Origin: Isoptericola sediminis
GTDB taxonomy: Bacteria; Actinomycetota; Actinomycetes; Actinomycetales; Cellulomonadaceae
Assembly: GCF_013085345.1 (NCBI RefSeq)
Contig: NZ_JABFAJ010000013.1
Coordinates: forward strand, 1 to 64,000
DNA length: 64,000 nucleotides
Direction of reading: 5' to 3'
Position numbers and translations under genes: made by a program. The number at the start of each line of letters is the position of its first letter. Positions within the stretch are counted from its first letter, which is position 1. The notes beneath the pieces were generated by a model. It saw only the letters and a list, made by a program, of their open reading frames with translations, was not told where the DNA came from and ran no database searches. Positions 43,488 through 51,010 of this stretch are shown in pieces.

Positions 43488-43543
43488 GTGGGTATGAGAT
43501 CTACGGCCCATGACCGGTGCCGGGCGGCAGATTTCCTACCCAC
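43488..43543. repeat. degenerate palindrome sharing its arm start with 1199-1259
   Basis: Positions 43488-43509 and 43522-43543 pair at 18 of 22 positions plus one G-T wobble, around a 12-base loop. The left arm begins GTGGGTATGA, like GTGGGCATGA in the hairpin at 1199-1259. Both lie between convergent genes and both have an 11-12 base loop. It probably acts as terminator and may be a member of an intergenic repeat family. Confidence 0.65.
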
Positions 43544-43553
43544 GACGCGAGGG

Positions 43554-44135
43554 TCAGCCGTTCAGGCCGAGGTCCTCGAGGTCGAAGAGGTAGTGGTACG
43601 GCACCCCGAGAGCCTCGATCTTCTCCCCGGCCCCGGTGGCGCGGTCGACGATCGTGGCGCAGCCGAGCACCTCGGCACCGGCCCCGCGCAACGCCTCGAT
43701 CGCGGTGATCGGCGAGCCGCCGGTCGTGGTGGTGTCCTCCAGCACGACGACCTTGCGCCCCGTGACGTCCGGCCCCTCGATCTGCCGCTGCATGCCGTGG
43801 GCCTTGGCCTCCTTGCGCACGACGAAGGCGTCGAGGTCCTGCCCGCGGGAGGCCGCGGCGTGCAGCAGCGCGTCCGCGATGGGGTCCGCACCGAGGGTCA
43901 GTCCCCCGACGGCGTCGACCTCGGCGGTCCCGAGCCCGACCTCCTCGAGGTGGTCCAGCAGGACGTGCCCGACCAGCGGGGCCGCACGGTGGTGCAGCGT
44001 GATGCGACGCAGGTCGACGTAGTAGTCGGCCTCCTTGCCGGAGGAGAGCGTCACCTTCCCGTGCACCACGGCGAGGTCCTTGACGAGCTGCAGCAGCTGC
44101 TCGCGGGGGGTCGGGGAGAAGTCGGCGGAAGTCAC
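43554..44135 (-). CDS. pyrE: orotate phosphoribosyltransferase
   Basis: A 193-residue PyrE, which joins orotate to PRPP in pyrimidine synthesis. The PRPP motif VVVLEDTTTTGGS is clear; SSGKEADYYVDLRR near the N terminus and VVRKEAKAHG are also typical. GTG at 44135 lies 7 bases after a TACCCT -10 box (44148-44143), so it is probably leaderless. It is single-gene, convergent with the HAD gene. Its neighbour SDR gene lies just upstream with a 23-base gap. Confidence 0.96.
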   Translation of the reverse strand: MTSADFSPTPREQLLQLVKDLAVVHGKVTLSSGKEADYYVDLRRITLHHRAAPLVGHVLLDHLEEVGLGTAEVDAVGGLTLGADPIADALLHAAASRGQDLDAFVVRKEAKAHGMQRQIEGPDVTGRKVVVLEDTTTTGGSPITAIEALRGAGAEVLGCATIVDRATGAGEKIEALGVPYHYLFDLEDLGLNG

Positions 44136-44158
44136 GGGTACCAGGGTACGGGGGCGCG

Positions 44159-44932
44159 TCAGCGGTAGTGCCCGACGGCGCGCACCGCCCAGCGGGGCAT
44201 CGCGCGCAGCAGGGCGGCGGCCGCCTTGTAGCGCACCGACGGCGTGGAGATGACGACGCCGCGGCGCACGTCCGCGAGCGCCTCGGCCGCCACGTCGGCG
44301 GCGTGCAGCCAGGCGCCGTCCGGCAGGACCTCCGTGCTCAGGCCGGCACGGTCGTGGAACTCCGTGCGGGTGAAGCCGGGGCAGAGCACGGTCGCGGTGA
44401 CACCGGTCCCCTTCAGCTCGACGGCCAGCCCCTCGGTGAAGGTCCGCACGTAGGCCTTGGCGGCGGCGTAGCTGCCGCCCGCCGTCAGGGCCGCCACCGA
44501 GGCGACGTTGAGCACGGCACCCCGGCCGCGCGGGACCATCTGACCGACGGCGGCGTGGGACAGCACCATGACCGCACGGACCATGACGTCGACGGCGTCG
44601 AGCTCGATGTCCAGGTCTCCGGCGACGAACCGCTGCGCGGGGGCGAAACCGGCGTTGTTGACCAGCAGGCCGACCGGACGGCGGTCGTCCTCCGGGTCCG
44701 CGCCGGTCACGGTGAGCCGCTCGGCGACCCGGGTGACGTCGTCGTGGCGCGCCAGGTCCGCCTGGATCACCTCGACGTGGACACCGGCCGCGGCCCGGAT
44801 CTGTCCGGCGACGCGGTCGAGACGCTCGCCGTCACGGGCGACGAGGACGAGGTCGTGGCGAGCGGTGGCGAGCTGCCAGGCGATCTCGAGTCCGAGACCG
44901 GCGGTCGCACCGGTGACGAGCGCAGTACCCAT
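44159..44932 (-). CDS. short-chain dehydrogenase/reductase
   Basis: A 257-residue classical SDR. The nucleotide motif VTGATAGLGLEIA, the NNAGF motif and the active-site YAAAKAY are present, with the serine in NVASVAAL. The substrate is unknown; DltE/YqjQ-type proteins are similar. ATG at 44932 lies 6 bases after a TAGAGT -10 (44944-44939), so it is leaderless. It is divergent from xthA with 31 bp between. Confidence 0.9.
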   Translation of the reverse strand: MGTALVTGATAGLGLEIAWQLATARHDLVLVARDGERLDRVAGQIRAAAGVHVEVIQADLARHDDVTRVAERLTVTGADPEDDRRPVGLLVNNAGFAPAQRFVAGDLDIELDAVDVMVRAVMVLSHAAVGQMVPRGRGAVLNVASVAALTAGGSYAAAKAYVRTFTEGLAVELKGTGVTATVLCPGFTRTEFHDRAGLSTEVLPDGAWLHAADVAAEALADVRRGVVISTPSVRYKAAAALLRAMPRWAVRAVGHYR

Positions 44933-44963
44933 GACGGCACTCTATGTGTCCTAGGGTGCTCGC
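44933..44963. promoter_or_regulatory. 31-bp divergent leaderless promoter pair
   Basis: TAGAGT on the minus strand (44944-44939) is 6 bases before the SDR start, and TAGGGT on the plus strand (44952-44957) is 6 bases before the xthA start. As in the 42640 region, the two promoters cannot both be occupied. Confidence 0.6.
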
Positions 44964-45761
44964 GTGCGCATCGCCACGTGGAACGTGAACTCCGTCCGCA
45001 CGCGGCTGGACCGCGTGCTGGCCTTCCTGGAACGGTCCGGGACGGACGTGCTGGCCGTCCAGGAGACCAAGTGCCGGGACGACCAGTTCCCCCACCGGGC
45101 CTTCGAGGAGGCGGGGTACGAGGTGGCGCACACCGGCTACCACCAGTGGAACGGCGTGGCCGTGGTCTCCCGGGTGGGTGTCGAGGACGTGGCGACGTCG
45201 TTCCCGCACCAGCCCACGTTCGCCAAGCCCGACGAGGAACCGCGCCTCGAGGCCCGCGCCCTCGGGGCCACCTGCGGCGGCGTGCGGGTCTGGTCGCTGT
45301 ACGTGCCGCACGGCCGCGCGCTGGACGACCCGCACTACGCCTACAAGCTGGCCTGGCTGGAAGGCCTGCGCACCGACGCCGAGCAGTGGCTGGCGGCGGA
45401 CCCCGGGGCGCAGCTCGCCCTGCTGGGCGACTGGAACGTCATCCCGCGCGACACCGACGTCTGGGACGTCACGGCGTTCGAGGGCAGGACCCACGTGTCG
45501 GCCGCCGAGCGGGCGGCGTTCGAGGCCTTCGGACCTGCGGGGTACACGGAGGTGACGCGCGAGCACCTGCCCGCGCCGCACACGTACACCTACTGGGACT
45601 ACCAGCAGCTCGCCTTCGCGCGGAACAAGGGGCTGCGCATCGACTTCGCGTACGCCTCGCCGGCGCTGCGCGACCGGGTCACCGGCGTCGCGGTCGACCG
45701 GGACGAGCGACGCGGCAAGGGTGCCAGCGACCACGTGCCGGTGGTGCTCGACCTGGTCTGA
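44964..45761 (+). CDS. xthA: exodeoxyribonuclease III
   Basis: A 265-residue AP-endonuclease/exonuclease III-fold enzyme for base-excision repair. Catalytic regions are RIATWNVNSVR, LAVQETK, LLGDWNVIPRDTDVWD and GASDHVPVVLDL, in family order. The length is typical. GTG at 44964 lies 6 bases after TAGGGT (44952-44957), so it is probably leaderless. It is a single gene and lies 124 bp upstream of nrdD. Confidence 0.95.
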   Translation: MRIATWNVNSVRTRLDRVLAFLERSGTDVLAVQETKCRDDQFPHRAFEEAGYEVAHTGYHQWNGVAVVSRVGVEDVATSFPHQPTFAKPDEEPRLEARALGATCGGVRVWSLYVPHGRALDDPHYAYKLAWLEGLRTDAEQWLAADPGAQLALLGDWNVIPRDTDVWDVTAFEGRTHVSAAERAAFEAFGPAGYTEVTREHLPAPHTYTYWDYQQLAFARNKGLRIDFAYASPALRDRVTGVAVDRDERRGKGASDHVPVVLDLV

Positions 45762-45842
45762 GGCGCCGAGGTGACGGCCGGTCCGGATCGATGTCACGCC
45801 GGCCGCCGCGGCGTGTCGGGAGGGCCCCCTCCCTCCCCTCGT

Positions 45843-45864
45843 TAGGCTCGTGAATGTCTTCACA
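45843..45864 (+). promoter_or_regulatory. nrdD promoter with Crp/Fnr-type box over the start region
   Basis: TAGGCT (45843-45848) is the likely -10. Directly after it CGTGA-ATGTCT-TCACA (45849-45864) matches the Crp/Fnr palindrome at nine of ten positions and covers the expected transcription start. A protein bound there should repress. A ribosome-binding site GAGGAG follows at 45874-45879. Confidence 0.6.
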
Positions 45865-45885
45865 AGCCACATGCGAGGAGTCGCC

Positions 45886-47703
45886 GTGGGTACGCAGATC
45901 GATGCCTCCGCCGCCGTGGGCGAGTACGTCGCCCGGGCCGACTGGCGGGTGCACGCCAACGCCAACCAGGGCTACTCCCTCGGTGGCCTCGTCCTGAACG
46001 TCGCGGGCAAGACGATCGCGAACTACTGGCTCGACGAGGTGTTCTCCCCCGAGCTGGCCGCCGCGCACCGGCAGGGCGACCTGCACGTCCACGACCTCGA
46101 CGTGCTCGGCGGCTACTGCGCCGGGTGGTCGCTGCGCCAGCTGCTGTCCGAGGGGTTCGGCGGGGTCGCGGGGGCGGTCGCCTCCTGGCCGCCCCGGCAC
46201 CTGAGCTCGGCGCTCGGGCAGATCGTCAACTTCTTCGGCACGCTGCAGAACGAGTGGGCGGGGGCCCAGGCCTTCAGCTCCTTCGACACGCTGCTGGCCC
46301 CGTACGTCCACGTCGACCGCCTCAGCCAGGCCGAGGTCACCCAGGCCCTGCAGGAGTTCGTCCACAACCTCAACGTGCCGTCCCGCTGGGGCACCCAGAC
46401 GCCGTTCACCAACCTGACCTTCGACCTCACCTGCCCGCCCGACCTCGCCGACGAGCACCCCGTCGTCGGCGACGACGTCCTCGACGTCACCTACGGCGAC
46501 CTGCAGGCCGAGTCGGACATGATCAACCGGGCGTTCGTCGCGGTCATGTCCGCCGGGGACGCCGCCGGCCGGGTGTTCACCTTCCCGATCCCGACGTACA
46601 ACATCACGCCGGACTTCGACTGGGACTCCGAGATCTCCGAGGAGATCTTCGAGATGACCGCGCGGTACGGCACGCCGTACTTCCAGAACTTCATCAGCTC
46701 CGACCTGAACCCCGGCGACGTGCGCTCGATGTGCTGCCGCCTCCAGCTCGACCTGCGCGAGCTGCTCGCGCGCGGCAACGGGCTGTTCGGGTCCGGCGAG
46801 CAGACCGGTTCGCTCGGCGTGGTCACGATCAACTGCGCCCGGCTCGGGCACGTCCACGGCCCGGACCGCGAGGCGCTGTACGCGGCGCTGGACCGCCTCG
46901 TCGACCTCGCCGCCGACGGTCTCGAGGCACGCCGCGAGACGGTCCAGCGGCTCATGGACGGCGGGCTGTACCCCTGGACGCGGCGCTACCTCGGGACGCT
47001 CGACGCCCACTTCTCCACCATCGGCGTCAACGGGGTCAACGAGATGATCCGCAACGCCACCGCCGACACCGAGGACATCACCACCCCGGCCGGGCACGCC
47101 ACGGCCCTCGAGCTGCTCGACCACCTGCGCACGCGCCTCGTCGAGATCCAGGAGCGCACCGGCCACCTGTACAACCTGGAGGCGACCCCTGCCGAGGGCA
47201 CGACCTACCGCTTCGCCCGCGAGGACCGCGCCCGCTACCCGGGGATCCTGCAGGCCGGGACCCCGGAGCAGCCGTACTACACGAACTCCACCCAGCTCCC
47301 GGTCGGCTTCACCGACGACCCGTTCGAGGCCCTCGCCCGCCAGGACGAGCTGCAGCGGCGATACACGGGCGGCACGGTGCTGCACCTCTACCTGGGCGAG
47401 CAGATGTCCGGCGCCGAGTCGTGCCGGCTGCTCGTGCGCCGTGCCCTGGAGAACCACCGGCTGCCCTACCTCACGGTGACGCCGACGTTCTCGATCTGCG
47501 CCACGCACGGCTACCTCGCGGGCGACGTGCGCACCTGCCCGACCTGCGGCGCCGGGACCGAGGTGTGGACCCGGGTGATGGGGTACTTCCGCCCCGTGGC
47601 GTCCTTCAACACCGGCAAGCAGGGCGAGTACGCCGAGCGCGTGCCGTTCCGGGAGCCCGCGGCCTCCCGGGAGCCCGCGGCGGTGACCGTCGATGTCGCC
47701 TGA
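45886..47703 (+). CDS. nrdD: anaerobic ribonucleoside-triphosphate reductase (ATP-cone-less)
   Basis: A 605-residue class III ribonucleotide reductase that makes dNTPs without oxygen using a glycyl radical. The radical loop is TRVMGYFRP (Gly about 566), followed by FNTGKQGEY. The SMCCRLQLD motif carries catalytic Cys, and a zinc site is made by CATH and CPTC near the C terminus. It starts directly with the reductase domain (YVARADWRVHANANQGYSLGG), with no ATP-cone, so it is shorter than E. coli NrdD. GTG at 45886 has GAGGAG 6 bases upstream; in-frame starts at 45850 and 45871 are less likely. It overlaps nrdG by 11 bases. A 12-base direct repeat codes for the C-terminal tail. Confidence 0.95.
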   Translation: MGTQIDASAAVGEYVARADWRVHANANQGYSLGGLVLNVAGKTIANYWLDEVFSPELAAAHRQGDLHVHDLDVLGGYCAGWSLRQLLSEGFGGVAGAVASWPPRHLSSALGQIVNFFGTLQNEWAGAQAFSSFDTLLAPYVHVDRLSQAEVTQALQEFVHNLNVPSRWGTQTPFTNLTFDLTCPPDLADEHPVVGDDVLDVTYGDLQAESDMINRAFVAVMSAGDAAGRVFTFPIPTYNITPDFDWDSEISEEIFEMTARYGTPYFQNFISSDLNPGDVRSMCCRLQLDLRELLARGNGLFGSGEQTGSLGVVTINCARLGHVHGPDREALYAALDRLVDLAADGLEARRETVQRLMDGGLYPWTRRYLGTLDAHFSTIGVNGVNEMIRNATADTEDITTPAGHATALELLDHLRTRLVEIQERTGHLYNLEATPAEGTTYRFAREDRARYPGILQAGTPEQPYYTNSTQLPVGFTDDPFEALARQDELQRRYTGGTVLHLYLGEQMSGAESCRLLVRRALENHRLPYLTVTPTFSICATHGYLAGDVRTCPTCGAGTEVWTRVMGYFRPVASFNTGKQGEYAERVPFREPAASREPAAVTVDVA

Positions 47704-48403
47704 CGCCCCGGCCCGGGCACCGCTGCGCATCGCCGGCTTCGTGCCGTTCTCGACGGTCGACCGGCCCGGTCGTCTCGTCGCCACCGCGTTCACCCAGGGA
47801 TGCCCGTGGCGGTGCACCTACTGCCACAACCCCTCCCTGATCGACCCCCGGCGGCGGCCCGGTGCGACCTGGTCGGAGGTCCTCGAGCTGCTGCGCAAGC
47901 GCCGCAGCCTGCTGGACGGCCTGGTGATCTCCGGCGGTGAACCCACCCTCCAGCCCGGCCTGGCGGACGCCTGCCGCGACGTCCGCGACCTCGGGCTCGA
48001 GGTCGGCGTGCACTCCGGCGGCCCCTGGCCGACCCGGCTCGCCCGCGTGCTGCCCCTGGTGGACTGGGTCGGCCTGGACATCAAGGCGGTGCCGGACCGG
48101 TACGAGCTCGTCACCGGGGCGGCACCGTCCGGGCGGGCGGCGTGGGAGTCGGCCCGGCTCGTGGTCGAGTCCGGCGTCGACCACGAGATCCGCACCACCG
48201 TCGACCCCACCGTGCACACCCGCGAGGACGTCCTGGCGATCGGCGCACGCCTCACCGCGCTCGGCGTCCGCCGGTGGGTGCTGCAGGAGGCGCGACCGGA
48301 CGGCGCGCGGGCCGGGTGGGTGCGCCGCCTGGACCGCCGACGGCTGTCCGACGTGCTGCGCGAGGACGACCTGCCCGGCGTCGAGCGCCGCGTGGGGGTC
48401 TGA
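47693..48403 (+). CDS. nrdG: anaerobic ribonucleotide reductase activating protein
   Basis: A 236-residue radical-SAM enzyme that installs the glycyl radical on NrdD. The iron-sulfur motif is TQGCPWRCTYCHN (CxxxCxxC), with the glycine-rich VISGGEPTLQ after it. It is longer than the minimal E. coli NrdG and resembles the NrdG2 type. Its ATG overlaps the end of nrdD by 11 bases, so the two are coupled. No flavodoxin gene is adjacent. Confidence 0.94.
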   Translation: MSPDAPARAPLRIAGFVPFSTVDRPGRLVATAFTQGCPWRCTYCHNPSLIDPRRRPGATWSEVLELLRKRRSLLDGLVISGGEPTLQPGLADACRDVRDLGLEVGVHSGGPWPTRLARVLPLVDWVGLDIKAVPDRYELVTGAAPSGRAAWESARLVVESGVDHEIRTTVDPTVHTREDVLAIGARLTALGVRRWVLQEARPDGARAGWVRRLDRRRLSDVLREDDLPGVERRVGV

Positions 48404-48449
48404 ACCACGCGGACCCGGGAGGTGCGCCCGGCTCGGTAGGTTGGCTCCC

Positions 48450-49142
48450 ATGACCGAGCGCCCCGAGGACGACCTCTCCTTCGCCTCGCCCGGCCCGGAG
48501 GCGTCCGGCCCCGCCCCGGACGGGACGCGGGGTCCGGCCCGCCCGTCCCCCGGCCCGGCACCGACGGGCGCGTCGGACCGCCGGCCGGTGGACCCCGGGG
48601 CCCGCTGGGGCGCCCCCGGACCCACGCCGGCCGAGCGCGCCGCGGCGCGGCGCCGGGCCCGGATCTGGGTGCTGTCGGTCCTCGCCCTGATCCTGCTCGT
48701 GGTCGGCGGCGCCGTGGGGGCCTCCTACCTGACGACGAGCACGCGCGAGGAGGCGTGGGAACCCGTCGCGGCCGACGTCACCGCGCCGGAGACCGTCAAC
48801 GCCGTGCAGCTCGTCCTCGGCTCGTGCCTCGCCGAGGCCCCGACCGACGGCGCCGTGGGACGCGTCGAGGTGGTGCCGTGCGGCGAGCCGCACGCGGCCG
48901 AGGTGGTCGGGCGCACCGACGCGTCGGCGGACGCCGTCTGGCCCGGCGCGGACGAGGCCGCGGCCCGCACCGCGCGGGGCTGCACCCCGGACCTCCTGGG
49001 CCCGCAGGCGCGCGCGGACGACTCCACGCGGGTCGAGCTGGTGGTCTGGGCGCCGAGCGAGGAGTCCTGGGCCGCCGGGGACCGGACGGGGCTGTGCGTG
49101 GCCGTCGTGGACGGCACGCGGACCGGCTCGCTCCTGGACTGA
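48450..49142 (+). CDS. membrane-anchored protein with extracellular cysteine-containing domain
   Basis: A 230-residue protein. A Pro/Ala-rich cytoplasmic region (1-68) is followed by one membrane helix (about 74-95) and an extracellular domain of 130 residues with four cysteines: VLGSCLAEAP, VVPCGEPHAAEV, RGCTPDLLG and TGLCVAVVDG. This resembles the septum-formation-like domain of the protein at 28168. ATG at 48450 lies 7 bases after TAGGTT (48437-48442), so it is probably leaderless. Its role is unknown. Confidence 0.75.
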   Translation: MTERPEDDLSFASPGPEASGPAPDGTRGPARPSPGPAPTGASDRRPVDPGARWGAPGPTPAERAAARRRARIWVLSVLALILLVVGGAVGASYLTTSTREEAWEPVAADVTAPETVNAVQLVLGSCLAEAPTDGAVGRVEVVPCGEPHAAEVVGRTDASADAVWPGADEAAARTARGCTPDLLGPQARADDSTRVELVVWAPSEESWAAGDRTGLCVAVVDGTRTGSLLD

Positions 49143-49399
49143 GCGGCCGGGAACGTCATCGGATCGGTGCCCGATCTTCACCTCCCCGGCACCCCGGATG
49201 GGTCGATCGCCCGATCCCGACCCTCGGTGGACGGCCGTTTCCGACGGTTCCGACGTGTCGTGTCCGTCATGTCGGACAGCGTCCCGCCGCCGGATCCCTT
49301 CACACCGCCTCCACCATCGGCGCAGGAGGTGACCGTTATCTGACCGTGACCTCCGACCGTTTCGGGGCTAGCGTCCTGTCGTCGCCCGGAGACCGGGCG

Positions 49400-49570
49400 G
49401 CGACCGGCCCGGTGCCCAGTGCTGCCGACGGGACGGCCCACCGGAGCACCGACGGCAGCAGCGGGAGACCCAGGTTCTTCGGGTGACGTCAGCGCCACCC
49501 TCGGGGTGAAGCCGTCCATCGGCGGCAGGCCACCACTTCTCGGCCTAACCCGACAGCTCATCTCGCCGGC
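49400..49570 (+). promoter_or_regulatory. ydaO-type c-di-AMP riboswitch
   Basis: A long leader with the actinobacterial ydaO/yuaA hallmarks: GCTGCCG pairing with CGGCAGC (about 49421-49427 and 49453-49459), GCGGGAGACCC, TTCGGGTGACGTCAGCGCC, TCGGGGTGAAGCC and the 3' end CCTAACCCGACAGCTCATCTCG. Such leaders precede cell-wall hydrolase (Rpf and NlpC/P60) genes in this phylum. The ribosome-binding site GGAGGAG (49572-49578) follows immediately, so control may be of translation. Exact ends are approximate. A TAGCGT -10 lies at about 49368. The rest of the 442-bp gap (from 49143) holds no gene that I can support. Confidence 0.85.
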
Positions 49571-49584
49571 TGGAGGAGTACCCC

Positions 49585-50928
49585 ATGTCCACACCCTCGC
49601 TGGATGCTGCGCGCCCGCAGGGTGCCGTGCGCACCCCCAGGAAACGCCACGCCGCCGTCGCCATGACGCTCACGGCGGCCCTCGCCGGCGGCACGCTGGT
49701 CGTCAGCGCCGGATCGGCCGCCGCCGACGACGCGCTCACGACCACCACGGACGAGACCGTCGCCGACGAGACCACCTCGGCCGGCACGACCACCACGGAC
49801 TCGACCGACACGTCGGTCTCCGACGCCACTGCGACCCCGACGCCGGAACCCGTCGTCGAGGACACCGCGTCCCCCGAGCCGACGACCACCACGGACGGGA
49901 CGACCACGACCCCGACCGAGGAGCCGGCCGCCGGAGACACCGGCACCGCCACCGAGGAGCCCGTCGTCGTGAGCACGACGCCGGACGTCTCGGTGTCGAA
50001 GTCCCGCAGCACCGGCCGCAAGGGACAGGGCCACACCCGCCCCCGCTACACGGTCCGCGCGACCGCGGACGGCGAGGCGTTCGCCGGCCGGGTCCGGCTC
50101 TACGTCCAGGGCACCAAGGTCGCGGTCAAGAGCCTCGACGGGGACGGCACGATCCACTTCCGCCCCGGGTTCTCCCACTACGACGTCGGCCGCAACGGCA
50201 TCCGCGTCGTCGTCGCGCCGGCCGCCTCCACCGGGCTGGAGCAGGTGACGAAGCACCGCCGGGTGTGGATCAAGCCCAAGGCGACGACCAACATGTACGT
50301 CTCCAAGAGCCGTCACACGGCCACGAAGGGCAAGTGGCACACCCGCCCGAAGTACACGGTGAAGCTGCGCAAGTGGGGCGAGCCCGTGCAGGGCCGCGTG
50401 CGCCTGTTCATCTCCGGTGACAAGGTCGCCGTGAAGAAGACCAACAAGTACGGGGTCGTCCGGTTCCGGCCGGGGCTCGGCAAGTACGACCTGGGCAAGA
50501 ACAGGATCCGCGTCGTCGGGGTGCCGGCCCGCGCCGAGGGCCTCAAGAAGTCGACCAAGTACCGGAAGGTCCACGTCAAGCCGAAGCTGACCCGCGGCCA
50601 GAAGGTCGTCCGGGTGGCCCACAACTACATCGGGCACCGGTACTCGTGGGGCGGCACGTCGCCCGCCACCGGGTTCGACTGCTCGGGGTTCACGTCCTAC
50701 GTGTACAAGAAGGCGATCGGCAAGACCCTGCCGCGCTCGTCGTCGGCCCAGGCCTCTCTCGGCACGCGCGTCTCGCGCAGCAACGCCCGGCAGGGCGACC
50801 TGGTCTACTCGCCGGGGCACATCGGGATCTACGCCGGCAACGGCCGGATCATCGAGTCGGCCCGTCCGGGCGTCGGCGTGGTGAAGCGCCAGATCTGGCA
50901 GAGCAGCCCGCGGTTCATCCGCATCTGA
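49585..50928 (+). CDS. secreted NlpC/P60 cell-wall hydrolase
   Basis: A 447-residue exported peptidoglycan hydrolase. A signal peptide ends near AAADD at about residue 49; a Thr/Glu-rich linker runs to about 132. Two related modules (about 133-230 and 231-335) each start VSKSR and contain HTRPRYTVR or HTRPKYTVK and a GRVRL strand; they may bind wall. The C-terminal NlpC/P60 domain has the catalytic Cys in GFDCSGFTSYV and the His in YSPGHIGIYAG. It cleaves peptide stems. Expression is controlled by the c-di-AMP riboswitch, so potassium or osmotic signals probably modulate wall turnover. Confidence 0.93.
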   Translation: MSTPSLDAARPQGAVRTPRKRHAAVAMTLTAALAGGTLVVSAGSAAADDALTTTTDETVADETTSAGTTTTDSTDTSVSDATATPTPEPVVEDTASPEPTTTTDGTTTTPTEEPAAGDTGTATEEPVVVSTTPDVSVSKSRSTGRKGQGHTRPRYTVRATADGEAFAGRVRLYVQGTKVAVKSLDGDGTIHFRPGFSHYDVGRNGIRVVVAPAASTGLEQVTKHRRVWIKPKATTNMYVSKSRHTATKGKWHTRPKYTVKLRKWGEPVQGRVRLFISGDKVAVKKTNKYGVVRFRPGLGKYDLGKNRIRVVGVPARAEGLKKSTKYRKVHVKPKLTRGQKVVRVAHNYIGHRYSWGGTSPATGFDCSGFTSYVYKKAIGKTLPRSSSAQASLGTRVSRSNARQGDLVYSPGHIGIYAGNGRIIESARPGVGVVKRQIWQSSPRFIRI

Positions 50929-50958
50929 CCGGCACCGGTCCGGGCGCCGCGAGCGCCC

Positions 50959-50994
50959 GACGGCCCCGCCCTCCGCACGGAGGGCGGGGCCGTC
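50959..50994. terminator. bidirectional terminator hairpin
   Basis: Positions 50959-50975 and 50978-50994 form a perfect 17-bp stem with a short loop, between convergent NlpC and clpB genes. Confidence 0.85.
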
Positions 50995-51010
50995 GTCGTC
51001 CCGGCGACGA

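Noticed and set aside
47641-47690. 12-base direct repeat at the end of nrdD as a mobile-element trace
   Set aside because: It codes in frame for a repeated REPAA tail, lies within the gene, and has no flanking inverted ends.
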